64,000 nucleotides of DNA from Acestrorhynchus altus. Its lineage: Eukaryota; Chordata; Actinopteri; Characiformes; Acestrorhynchidae. The DNA is taken from positions 16,274,704 through 16,338,703 of the forward strand of contig CM067521.1 in the NCBI GenBank assembly GCA_034509495.1, read 5' to 3'. Numbering within the stretch: position 1 is the first letter of the stretch; every line of letters starts with the position of its first letter. Shown here piece after piece: positions 46,600-57,899 of this stretch. Below the pieces are notes generated by a model. The model made no database searches. It was given only the letters and a program-made list of their open reading frames with translations, and was not told where the DNA came from. The translations under genes were made by a program, and so were the position numbers.

Positions 46600-46959
46600 A
46601 AAAAATACTTGCTTTAGTTTACTGAATGGTCCTACAGCGACCCCTAGTAAAATTACAGCGCATCGGCCGGGACGCTGTAGCAAAGGGACCAATTGGATCT
46701 CGCGGAGACTCGCCACCTATACATATTCATGAACCTTCCCGCGCTTTGTGGCAGCTCCGACCATACATATTGGAACCATATCAGTTACAGCGCATGGGGG
46801 CGGGGCGTTTTAGCTAACGGACCAATTGAAACTCGTGAAGACCGGCCATCTATGCATATTCAGGAGTTTTCCCGCGCTTTGTGGTCACGTGGGAAATTTC
46901 GCGCGAAAACTTTGTCTTGCCGGGAAAGTAGCAGGACAGGCGTGTAGAAGTGCGGCACT
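46600..46959 (+). promoter_or_regulatory. mcm2: mcm2 promoter with duplicated E2F/CCAAT module
   Basis: Two tandem copies of a module about 131-133 bp long. Copy 1 (46653-46751) and copy 2 (46784-46884) both contain ttacagcgcat, ggaccaattg (a CCAAT box on each strand), an octamer-like atacatattca/tatgcatattca, and ttcccgcgctttgtgg, an E2F-type site. Between them in copy 2 is a GC box GGGGGCGGGGC (46796-46806). Downstream of copy 2 follow an E-box CACGTG (46886-46891) and a perfect palindromic E2F site tttcgcgcgaaa (46897-46908), then about 50 bp to the start codon. E2F sites are the known hallmark of MCM gene promoters. No TATA box is seen. Confidence 0.75.
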
Positions 46960-47166
46960 ATGGCGGTGAGTGAACGATTACTTATTTAATAAAGTGATCA
47001 GAGGTAAAAGAGGTACAGGAGGAGGGCTTTGGGCTGAGCAGCACTGTGTTTAGTACAGAGATCTGCTTGTGGATAATTACAGTAATTCTGCAGGTTTAGT
47101 TAAAGTCTAGCCGGGAAGCTGAACACAAAGCCACGTCTTAGTCACGTTTTGAATGTGCAGTTTTAA

Positions 47167-47225
<59 letters not shown>

Positions 47226-50200
47226 ATATTTGTTGATCACTTTGTAAGGCTTCCCTTGGAATTGTAATACATTATAAACAAGAATTTTATTGTTATATAT
47301 TTATATTTCTTATTAATAAAGGTCACCCTGCTGTAGTTTCAAAATATTAATCTTCATTAAAATATTAATTTTACCCCATTTCCATCTCCCTCCTTCACAG
47401 CTCAGAATGTCATTCATTGTTTTTCAGTATAAATTAAATCTACTTTAATGCGAAGGTGATAAAGTATCTCTGTTTATGAAGAGTTCTGCTGTTAGCACGT
47501 TGGCTAAAGCTAATGTTTATTAAGTGATGTCGGCCTCCTTTAACTCGAGGTATCTGCCTCAACAGCCTCTTAGTACCTCAGGAGACTCACTCGCCTTTAC
47601 TGGGTATAATGTGGTGTTTTCTCTGACTTCGCGTTAAAGCCACAGACCTGCGGGTCACTTCTCAACATTACTGGTTTATTTAACAGAAGAGATGCTGAAC
47701 ATGTGGCTGAAACCCTTAATGTGATTTAATGAGTCATCATGTCACTGCTGGGCTGAAATAAAGCCTCATTTCCCTGCTTTCTGTGTGAATCTCCCCAGTC
47801 CACCTTAAATAGAGCGGCGCTTACACTGTAGCTAGTGCAGCATTTAAGGTGGACTGGCTAATTGGACAGAAGTAGTCATTGTTACTCTTGTTTCTCTATC
47901 TCAAATGTTTGCCCAAATGCACGATGAAGTGTCGTTTTCTTTAGGATTAATCCAGCATTGTTGAATCTGCTGTAGGTACATACATTAATATGCTTAATAA
48001 GGTCCAATCAATGAAGCCAGTTCTTAGTTTAAGACTAAATGTCTAATGATGCATTAAAATAGGGTTTATCAAAACCAGTCATCTTTGGAAATGACCTGCT
48101 GATGAACATTAAGGAACCAGTATTTAGATTGGACTGATGACAAATCACCAGATCAAATCATCCTGTCTTCTGAATCTGTGTTTGTGAATCTTTAATCTTT
48201 TCTCCTGGTCCCTCAGGATTCATCCGAGTCTTTCCACATGGCGACCAGCCCCAGTCGTGGCTCGCGGAGGGGGGACCTGACGTCCAGCCCAGGGAGAGAC
48301 CTCCCTCCTTTCGAGGACGAGTCTGAGGGCCTGCTGGGGGACAATGTACCTGATGAAGAGGAGGGAGATGGAGAAGAGCTCATTGGCAATGGGATGGAGA
48401 CGTAATGGACCTTTTGTTTCATATCTTTGAGTTTTTTGGGGGTTTATGTTAATGCAAATGACTGATCTTCTGCCTTTACAGAAAGAATGCTTTATAAAAT
48501 GCTTTTTAAAATGATTATAATAGAAATGCTCAAATAATAGTAATGCAAGGGAAATTAAACATTTAGTTTGAGATACAGATGCAAAAGACTGTTGGAATTA
48601 GTGCGCCAGAGATATCAGATATGATGATGGTCAGTTGACTAATGATAGTCAGTAGTCGATATGAGGCAGCTTTCAGACAAAATGAAAGAAATCCACATTT
48701 TGTAACTAGAAGTCTCCTCTGACATTAGCAACATTTCATGTTTGAGGGATTTTTGGCAAAGATGTGAACACACAAGATTTCTGATGTTCTCCAAACCTCA
48801 CTATTCAGCCTGCTTCAAGCAACATACGAACTCCAATTTGTTGGATGTTATGGATAGCTTACATTGGATGTCTAGGGTTCTTTTGCATGTTTCAGAACCT
48901 TTTTGGTTTTGCTCTATATTGCAATATTAGTCCAGCAGCACTATATATGCTCGCAACATTGGTGTTGTCCTTTGCCATTTTCAGGGACTACCGTGCCATC
49001 CCAGAGCTCGATCGTTATGAAGAGGAGGGTCTGGATGATGATGAGGACCTGAGTGAGCTCTCTCCTGGAGCTCGTGCTGCTGCAGAGGAGGCCATGAGAC
49101 GTAGAGACAGAGAGCAAGGCATGGGGCGCATGGGAAGGGGGCTTCTCTATGGTGAGTTTAATTATGTTATAGAAATATTAAACTTATTGTATAAATCTCA
49201 TTATTACCACATCAGGTTATGTATTCAAATTCTCAACTGTCTTAATAAACCATTAAATTTAAATTTATATCAGCAAGATTTGTACTGCACTGCTGCTGCA
49301 CCTGGCATTGCTGCTCCAAACAGTGCAATTCCAGCCACATAGCCTAAGAATGTGTTGTGTCCTCTTACAGACAGTGAAGATGAGGATGACGAGAGGCCGT
49401 CCAAGAGGCGTAGGCGTCTGGCGGAGAGAGCAGCTGAGGGAGCCGGGGCTGAAGGTGAAGACGAAGAGATGATCGAGAGCATTGAGAACCTGGAGGACAT
49501 GAAGGGACACACAGTGCGAGAATGGGTGTCCATGGCTGCTCCACGTTTGGAGATCTACCATCGCTTTAAGAACTTCCTGCGCACACATGTGGATGAGCAT
49601 GGGCACAACGTGTTTAAGGAGAGGATCAGCGACATGTGTAAAGGTAATGTTCTTGTGTGTGGTATGAACGAGTAATGTGGAGATGAGGAACTGATTCATG
49701 TTGAAAGTGATGATTTGAAAATCTTGAATGAGCTACACACTCAAACTCAGTTTGATTTTGGAAACTTTGTAGAAAACAAGGAGAGTTTGCTGGTGAACTA
49801 TGAGGAGCTGGCCTCCAGAGAGCACGTGCTGGCTTACTTTCTCCCTGAGGCTCCTGCTGAGATGTTGAAGATCTTTGATGAGGCAGCGAAAGAGGTGGTG
49901 TTGGCTATGTACCCCAAATACGACCGCATTGCCCATGAAATCCATGTCCGTATCGGTAACCTGCCACTAGTAGAGGAGCTGCGATCACTCAGGTATGCAT
50001 TCAGGCTGATGGGCAAGTTGATAGCATTGATGTTCTCATTATTCAGTCTTATTTAAAGATGTTTCCCACTTGAAGATTTGTCCCTACAAAGCATTTTTAA
50101 GGTCATTAACTTGATCTTTAAACACTTTAGCCCACGATCCAGTGGGTTGTGTAGTAATCCTTGTTTTATTTTTCTCTTTAGGCAGCTGCATCTGAACCAG

Positions 50201-53200
50201 CTGATCCGTACCAGTGGTGTGGTAACCAGCTGCACAGGGGTTCTACCACAGCTGGGGATGGTCAAGTACAACTGTAACAAATGTAACTTTATCCTGGGCC
50301 CCTTCTTCCAATCACAGAATCAGGAGGTGAAACCAGGCTCCTGTCCAGAATGTCAGTCGCTTGGGCCGTTTGAAATCAACATGGAGCAGGTATGTGTTTC
50401 TCCTGATGGCTTGAGCTGGAAGCTAATTACTTGTTACACTAGGCTTAACTGGATGGTTTGGCATCATAGAGCTGCCAAAACTATGGAACTAGACAGCTCG
50501 ATATGTACAAGATTTGAAAAAGTTGCACTAATAGTCAACTCGTTTGGCAATGGTATCAGTCCATTATCAGTACATAATGCTGGATTGGAGAAGAGCTTCT
50601 ATTAACAGCTTTTGAAGTTTAGTGGTTTTTACAGATTACAATGTTAGACCACAGTTGGCCAGTACTGTTGGAAAAACCATTTGCCAGTGTTTACTTTTGG
50701 GTTTGAGATGACCTACTGTTTGTGCGCTATGGTTTGCATGGAGAATGGTGGAACCAATACAAGCCAGCTTTAGTGGTAGTCTTCATTGTTTACTGCAAAT
50801 AAGAACATGATCTCATCTTCAAAGTTGGCCATATTCAGCTTTCCTGTTGAGCTGTTTGTTAACAAACTTTTCTTGCCACAGACGGTGTATCAGAACTATC
50901 AGCGCATCACCATCCAGGAGAGCCCTGGAAAAGTAGCTGCTGGCCGTCTGCCGAGGTCCAAAGATGCCATCCTGCTGGCTGATCTGGTGGACAGCTGCAA
51001 GCCTGGAGATGAAATTGTGAGTGTGCCATTCATCACAGTGTGACCTTTGCGTCCAACTCCAGTTTGACCAGTAAGTGGACTTCACAGTGGCACTATGAGC
51101 GCTCTTAAATTTGTTCTTGTTCCATATCAGGAGCTAACCGGCATCTACCACAACAACTATGATGGCTCTCTGAACATGGCCAATGGCTTCCCTGTATTTG
51201 CTACAGTAATCCTGGCCAATCACATTGCTTGTAAGGATGAGCGTGTGGCTGTGGCAGAGCTGACTGATGAAGATGTGAAGGCCATCGTGTCGTTGTCCAA
51301 GGATGAGCGTATTGGGGAGAGGGTGAGCGTGCATTCTGTGATTAAACTGCTTTAGGCTTGTTCAGGTTCTTTTATAGGAGAGCATGGTTCTCAACACATT
51401 CTATACCAGATATCAGATGATCTTCACACTGGGATGCTTTTGGAAAACTTGGCTTTCTTCTATCTTCACTGGACTGGTTTGTGTTGCTGCTTTTTTGCAG
51501 ATATTTGCCAGCATCGGTCCTTCCATCTATGGCCATGAAGATATTAAGAGGGGTCTGGCTCTGGCGCTGTTTGGTGGAGAGTCAAAGAATCCAGGTTGGT
51601 GGTTCTAGAGATCACTTTTTGTGTTTTAGCTGATGCTACACTTTGCTGCATGAAGCATGGTTAGGTGACCATGTAAATGAAGAATGCTGAATTGCTTCTG
51701 CCTTTGTAGGAGGGAAGCACAAAGTGCGTGGTGACATCAATGTGCTGATGTGTGGCGATCCTGGGACAGCCAAGTCCCAGTTCTTGAAGTATGTGGAGAA
51801 GGTAGCAAGCCGGGCGGTGTTTACCACAGGACAGGGTGCTTCAGCTGTGGGTCTGACGGCCTACGTACAGAGGCACCCAGTCACCCGTGAGTGGACGCTG
51901 GAGGCTGGAGCACTGGTGCTGGCTGATAGAGGGGTCTGCCTCATCGATGAGTTTGATAAGGTGAGAGTTTATGAAGTCTGAGTGTAAACCTCTAAAATTT
52001 GCTCCTCTGCTGTAAATTGACCGCCATGTTGACCTTTTGTCTAGATGAATGACCAGGACCGTACTAGTATCCATGAAGCTATGGAGCAGCAGAGTATCTC
52101 CATCTCCAAAGCAGGCATAGTTACTTCGCTGCAGGCTCGCTGTACTGTCATTGCTGCTGCCAACCCAATTGGTATGTACTGGGATTACGTTCAGGAAATG
52201 AGGGTCCTGGCATTAATTCTGCTTTAGGCTAGATTAAGATAGATTGTGCATTTCTGAATCCTGTGAAGGTTTTAAAACATTCAGGTTCTATCTGAACGTT
52301 CTTTAACCTTTTTATATTGCCAATTTAAATCTTGGTTTTTATGTGACTGAGCACATTCCTCAACCCATGTATCCATTTTCTTTGTGAAAACTCCAGTTCA
52401 CATGAAAATGGATGCAGATACAAATGCACTTTATGGGTAAAAGTATTCATGACACCTTTTCTGTCATATGAAATCAAGTGCTTTAATTGGAGTAGCTGTT
52501 TCTACTGTCCAGGGAAGGCTTATGTACTAGATTTTGGAAAATTACAGTGAGGAGGTCCAGATATTGGGTGATTATCACCCAAATTCTTTCCAGCATATGG
52601 GATCGAGTATCCTTTCCGAAAACAGTGTATTTATTCTAGTTGTAAAATATGTCACTGTATCAACTTTGCCATTGATATGTGTTTCACTCTTTCGTTGAAG
52701 GTGGCCGCTATGACCCGTCCCTCACGTTCTCTGAGAACGTGGACTTAACCGAGCCCATTGTGTCTCGTTTTGACATCTTGTGTGTTGTAAGGGACACCGT
52801 AGATCCTGTGCAGGTACGTTAACATCTGTATCTCTTCCTCATATGGTTCCCTTGAATGAGTTCTCGGATTGACGGTCTGATATTTGTTCTGTGAAGGACG
52901 AGATGCTCGCTCGCTTTGTGGTTGGCAGCCACATCAAGCATCATCCCAGCAACAAGGAAGGGGGCATAGCTGGGCTGGAAGAAATGGTGCTGCCAAACTC
53001 CTCCGACGTGCCACCCATCCCCCAGGAGCTGCTCAGGAAGTACATCATCTATGCCAAAGAGCGGGTGCGGCCTAAACTCAATCAGATGGACCAGGACAAG
53101 GTGGCCCGCATTTACAGCGACCTCCGTAAGGAGTCCATGGTGAGAGCAGTGATGTTGGTCGTAGTTTTGAGTTATGAATACATAATGTGTCTATCTGGAG

Positions 53201-55329
53201 GTAATTATGTAGGAATGTAACTACATAGTTCATGTATACATACAGTCTGGAACATGCACTTTTGGTTTTGTGGTAAACACTAAGAAATATATATGATACA
53301 AACACGCAGGTACTTCAAAAAGTTACCCAACGGATCTGTTTTTGGGGAAGTTGAGACACTTGAGTCTTGTATTTACTGAGATGAGCTTGGTGACTGTCTA
53401 AACCAGCAAGGTTGGCTTAGCATCTCTTGTTCTAAACTAAAGAAGCGCAAGTCAAATTCCAACTAACTCTAACTGGCTGTTTGAGTCAGTGATCAACAAA
53501 TTTGTCAAACTGTTCTGCTCTAAGTAATTGACTGTGGCCATTATTCCTTATGGTTCCTTTGTTTCTCCAACAGGCTACGGGCAGCATTCCAATCACAGTG
53601 CGTCATATCGAGTCGATGATCCGCATGGCCGAGGCTCACGCACGAATGCATCTGCGGGATTACGTACAGGAGGATGATGTGAATATGGCTATCCGTGTGA
53701 TGCTGGAGAGCTTCATTGACACTCAGAAGTTCAGCGTGATGAAGAGCATGAGGAAGGTGAGGATTGTACTTCTGCATACGTCTCCGTAAATATTACCGAC
53801 TACCAGCCCAGAATCTTAAAAGTACACCTTTTTAAAGATGGTAGTTGGTCCAGTGTTGTTCCTTTTAGATGAATATCAATTAATGGCCCAGGGACAGTTT
53901 TCATCACTTCAGCACTGATTATGATGTGATTTCAATCCAAGCACTTATACTTGGATTGCATTTAGCTTTACAGGTTATCTTGATCAAGAACTGAGGCCCA
54001 AAAGCACAAAACCTCATACTAAATTAAACATTAAGATGCACTGAGCCATCATACCTGCACTGATCATCTGATTGTGCCAGGTCTTTGTAATTCATTAGCT
54101 CCAGTGAGTTTTATATTGAGATTAAGGTATTAAGATGCTTGCTGTAGATGCTGTCCGAGGTGATGGATTAAGCTCGTCAATATTCTGTCCTTGCTGCACA
54201 TTTACATGAATTCTTGGCACCCGACTCCCCTGAGCGAGGAGCGTCTTGCACAGTGGTTGTTTTTGGTTTGACTGATGCATGCCTGTTTTGTTCCAGACAT
54301 TTGCACGGTACCTGGCTTTCAGGCGAGACAACAACGAGCTTTTGCTCTTCATCCTGAAGCAGCTGGTGGCTGAGCAGGTGTCTTACCAGCGCAACAGATA
54401 CGGAGTCCAGCAGGATGTGATTGAAATTCCAGAGAAGGAATTGGTGGATAAGGTGACTTAGCATTTTTTGTATACTGTTGATCATAATGATTTTCAGAAA
54501 TGATTCCATAAATCAGACAGGGCCTGCACAATATTAAAAAAAATGATATTGACAAAAATAGAATTCCCTAAAAATCCAAATGGGAAAAGAGAAAAATAAC
54601 AAAAATGAGATGACATTTGGGGAAGAAAAATGAAGATGTCAAAGGGCCCAATAGGTTTCAGCAAACAGAAACTGCTTCTGGTAAATGTCACAAAAATGAG
54701 GATGATGTGAAGAATCATTTTGTATCAAGCAGCAGAAATGTTTTAACATTTTACCTCATACACATCCTGCGACATGACACTTATGATGACACATATGCAC
54801 ACATTGGGATAACGTTGGGATAACATTGCTGACACACTATATTGTTGTGCAGCCCTGTCACAGTATGACGTATAGAACAAAATAGGCTTCAAATGTCACT
54901 TTAACCTTGAAATGCACTAATACTATTGCAAGAATATAATCTACCTTTTCTTTTGTTTTACTGTTTAATTGATGAAGGCTGTAAATTGCTCTATGAACAC
55001 AATGAAAAATTATTTGCAGCTTATTTTAATACCATAATACCAGAACTCATCCTTATATGACTGACTGCTGCTTAATAGTTCAACACTGTTTCAGGTGTAG
55101 GATGTTGTTGCTTTGATTTAATTGTAAATCTTCATTTACATTGTAATAAAGTGTAAATTTTAATTTACTCAGTGTTGTGGTATTTAAGTTTAGCTAACGT
55201 TCCCCCTTTTCTCTACAGGCCCGACAGATCAACATCCACAGCTTGTCTGCGTTTTACGACAGCGACCTGTTCCGCTCTAATAAGTTTTCCCACGACCTGA
55301 AGAAGAAGCTCATAATGCAGCAGTTCTAG
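46960..55329 (+). CDS. mcm2: MCM2, replicative DNA helicase subunit
   Basis: Sixteen coding exons: 46960-46965, 48217-48401, 48985-49151, 49371-49643, 49773-49992, 50182-50389, 50882-51016, 51131-51322, 51501-51594, 51710-51960, 52045-52171, 52701-52813, 52897-53139, 53574-53756, 54297-54452, 55219-55329. Total 2664 bp, 887 residues (human 904), all phases close. MCM2 is part of the hexameric MCM2-7 helicase of the pre-replication complex and also binds histones H3-H4. Seen: acidic Ser-rich N-terminus with the histone-binding block DYRAIPELDRYEEEGL, a C4 zinc finger (C315, C318, C338, C341), Walker A GDPGTAKS (509-516), Walker B CLIDEFDK (570-577), arginine finger SRFD (R642), and C-terminal FSHDLKKKLIMQQF. 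Exon 1 codes for two residues only (MA). Introns hold a foldback, an ATT microsatellite and repeat fragments. All expected catalytic residues are present. Confidence 0.97.
47166..47224. repeat. (ATT)n microsatellite
   Basis: About 19 ATT units in mcm2 intron 1. Confidence 0.95.
47795..47857. repeat. Palindromic foldback element, copy 2
   Basis: Left arm ccagtccaccttaaat (47795-47810) is an exact inverse of atttaaggtggactgg (47842-47857) around a 31-bp loop. It is in mcm2 intron 1, about 0.9 kb from the start codon. Same family as 3821 and 57419. Confidence 0.75.
52430..52620. repeat. MITE fragment in mcm2 intron 11
   Basis: tgggtaaaagtattcatgac, tctactgtccagggaaggct and ggtgattatcacccaaattc match the left half of the 16928 family. 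Confidence 0.5.
54520..54860. repeat. AT-rich dispersed repeat in mcm2 intron 15
   Basis: Begins gggcctgcacaatattaaaa and ends gttgtgcagccctgtcacag, so both ends carry 'gtgcagccct' wording in inverted orientation. A related sequence lies near 45795 and 59990. Confidence 0.45.
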
Positions 55330-55585
55330 ATGTTTTGCTGCACTGGCTGGCACTGTCTGTGACCCTGGATATGTATATATATTTCCTTTTTCATCTCACA
55401 CTGTGGGACTGGAAGTTCTGATATGGACAGAATTGATTGAACATTGTTGCCACATTTGTTGTGGTCACTTCTAGATTTTTGTTGCAAGAAAGATGATATA
55501 AATATGCTTTTGTACTTTGTCTGTTCTTCGCTGCAGAAATGCTCTGCAGGTGTAGTATGTGGTGTTAAGAAAAGAAGACATGTTA

Positions 55586-55591
55586 AATAAA
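55586..55591 (+). terminator. mcm2: mcm2 polyadenylation signal
   Basis: AATAAA, 257 bp after the stop codon, followed by a T/G-rich stretch (gtgttttctgttactcttg). This gives a 3' UTR of about 0.27 kb. Confidence 0.7.
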
Positions 55592-55599
55592 CTTATTCA

Positions 55600-56099
55600 T
55601 TGTAAGAATGGTGTTTTCTGTTACTCTTGAACTGTTTACAGCATTTATAACATTCCTTTATAACACCTTTCAAACACCATGAAGTAAATATCCCTTTGTA
55701 CTGTAAAATCAGCTTCAGGATCATGTTGATGGTGCACTGAATTTAACAGCAAGAATATTGTCTCCATAATTCCTACTCCTGGCCGGCATGCTACTGCATA
55801 GGAATTGCATAGGAACCTCTCTCCACATCCATGTAACGTCCTTGCCTCAGTCCGCATGCTTCTTTCACTTCAGATGCTGAATCTAACTTTTTTAGCTTGT
55901 CTGCAAATGCATGTGTACAGCTGTCCAAGAGGGGAGGCACAAAGCGTCATTTGTTTTTACAACAGTGGTGAAAATGAACTGTAAGGGGAAACCAGGAGCA
56001 AATGCATAAAATCTCTTCTTTCCATTTAGCTAAAATATATTGAGGTCTGATTTGTTGTCCATATCTGCTGCTCCATGTTAAACTACACTTGTTAAACTG
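55600..56099. other. Gene-free stretch
   Basis: No recognised exon or named repeat downstream of mcm2. Confidence 0.35.
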
Positions 56100-56240
56100 C
56101 TCTTGTGTTGAAGGCCCTATCTGGGTGGAGTTTCCATGGTCTCCCTGTGACTGTTGGTTTCCTCTGGGAGCTCCGGTTTCTTCCCCCATTCCAAAAACAT
56201 GGTTATGGGGTGAATTGGCTACTCCAAATTACCCTGCCAA
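56100..56240 (+). repeat. SINE fragment, second family
   Basis: gaaggccctatctgggtgga, tcttcccccattccaaaaac and ggggtgaattggctactcca match the body of the 7955 element. Confidence 0.55.
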
Positions 56241-56939
56241 TGTCCCAAGTTCACAAAATCATTAAGTGATTGGACCAAAGCAAATGAACTACAGGTGTGA
56301 GAAGGCCCTAAAGCTTTGAAATTTGCATCACCTTGGAACCCAGAGCAACTGTACCACCTCCAGCAGACCACAATTCTCTATTCATCATCCATTACTTGTG
56401 AACATCCAGATATGACTATCCCGGCACTACATTAGGACACAGAATGATCAAGATCGGGAGCAGTTTTAGACACCTCATTAAGTGTGTGAGCTCCAAGGGT
56501 TAACAGTATGATCATCAGTGTTCCTCTACAGCTATGCGTGAATCGTCAAACCAAGCAAGCGGATGGAATATGGGTCTTCATGTGCGATGGGGTACAATGT
56601 TTGTACACCATATACATATAAAAATAACCAGCCATCACTGGCTACTTGTCACTCTATGGCCACTGGCCTGCCCAAATGCCCATTTATCACACATCGAACA
56701 AGCCGTTCCCTGCACTGTACCACCTCTTCTAACTCTAGGAGTCCTGCTGCACACCCTACAGGTTTAAATCTCAATCATCCTTGTGCAATGCCATCTGCAG
56801 GAGCCTGAAAGTACTACACACCTTATGCATGCATTATTTTGAATGCATTTTATTATTACTGACTTATTTTGCTTTCTATAGAACCTTATAGTATTGGAAT
56901 GAATGGTGAAATTGGAACACAGCCCGCTGCACAGTAGAA
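56241..56939. other. Gene-free stretch
   Basis: No recognised exon. A transposon-like segment with tcgtcaaaccaagcaagcgg near 56545 could not be assigned. Confidence 0.3.
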
Positions 56940-57316
56940 TAGTGCACCATCTGAATTAGACTCCCTTTAGGACCCTGAGTGGACCCACTGCCTCCTGCAG
57001 ACACTGCAGGCTGACCCGCACCGCTCAGCTCTGGACGCAGCCTGGCAGCAAGGGCGGGCTGTTCATTGACTGGAGACTCTCAGCCCCTCATGCCTGCCTT
57101 GTCATCAGCATCCCTCCAGAGCATCTAGGGGGGCTGTCTCTCTGTCTGCCTGTCTGCTCCGTCATGCAGTGGCACGTTGCAGATCGAGGTCACTAAGTCA
57201 GAAACACACTGACCAGCTGGGGGATGCAGATGAACCTGACGGTGGACCTTTAACCTGACTGTGTCGTATTGGAGCAGCAGCAATGCCTCTTTCTTACTGC
57301 CCCTGCCTTATACTGG
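56940..57316 (+). other. Candidate 5' exon of a downstream gene
   Basis: This stretch is richer in GC than its surroundings. It ends with an ATG (57283) and eleven codons (MPLSYCPCLIL) followed by a strong splice donor (ctgg/gtaagtgc at 57317). Those residues could start a signal peptide. The next exon would lie beyond this window. There is no protein match, so it may be chance. In human, PODXL2 neighbours MCM2, but I see no specific resemblance to it. Confidence 0.2.
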
Positions 57317-57418
57317 GTAAGTGCAGTCTTTGATGTGGAAATCGATGGTCATGCAGGGTTTTCAGGGTGATGTGTTTGGTGTAAGGCATCACTAATAGGC
57401 TGCCGGCTCGCCACATGC

Positions 57419-57570
57419 TCATTTGCCAGCTCATTTTTTCCAATTGTCCGGTCCACCTTAAATAGCGCTGCTGTTCCATTCTGACGTCTCGGACACCTCG
57501 GGCGTTAGACTGGAGCAGCAGCGCTATTTAAGGTGGACCGGACAATTCGGAAAAATGAGCTGGCAAATGA
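57419..57570. repeat. Palindromic foldback element, copy 3 (best)
   Basis: Arms of about 58-60 bp (57419-57478 and 57511-57570) are inverted copies with about three mismatches, around a 32-bp loop. The arms contain ggtccaccttaaatagcgct, the same core as the shorter copies at 3821 and 47795. A transcript would fold into a near-perfect hairpin. Confidence 0.85.
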
Positions 57571-57686
57571 AAAGGCAACTGAAGACTGGTGGGTTGGAGT
57601 ACATTTAGGTAGGTGATTGATTTAAATAAACATGCAAACATGTGTAACACATCTGATTATGGGAGGAAAAAGCAGTCTGGGGCTAT

Positions 57687-57790
57687 TCACTCACTCACTC
57701 ACTCACTCACTCACTCACTCACTCACTCACTCACTTTATTTATTTATTTATTTATTATTTTACTTTAAGCTTTGCCAGCTTACAAGCTGT

Positions 57791-57859
<69 letters not shown>
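57687..57859. repeat. Cluster of microsatellites
   Basis: (CACT)n at 57687-57735, then (TTTA)n, then (TA)n at about 57792-57822 and (CA)n at about 57825-57859. Four different simple repeats lie within 175 bp. Confidence 0.95.
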
Positions 57860-57861
<2 letters not shown>

Positions 57862-57899
57862 AAACATACATATGAGATGTGAATCAACTCCATAATATT

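Noticed and set aside
49265..49699. A 144-codon minus-strand ORF opposite mcm2 exon 4
   Set aside because: It lies antisense to a confirmed acidic coding exon, which readily gives Ser/Leu-rich open antisense frames. No family features.
50078..50605. A 175-codon plus-strand ORF in mcm2
   Set aside because: It is mcm2 exon 6 with read-through into both flanking introns; splice sites at 50181 and 50390 define the real exon.
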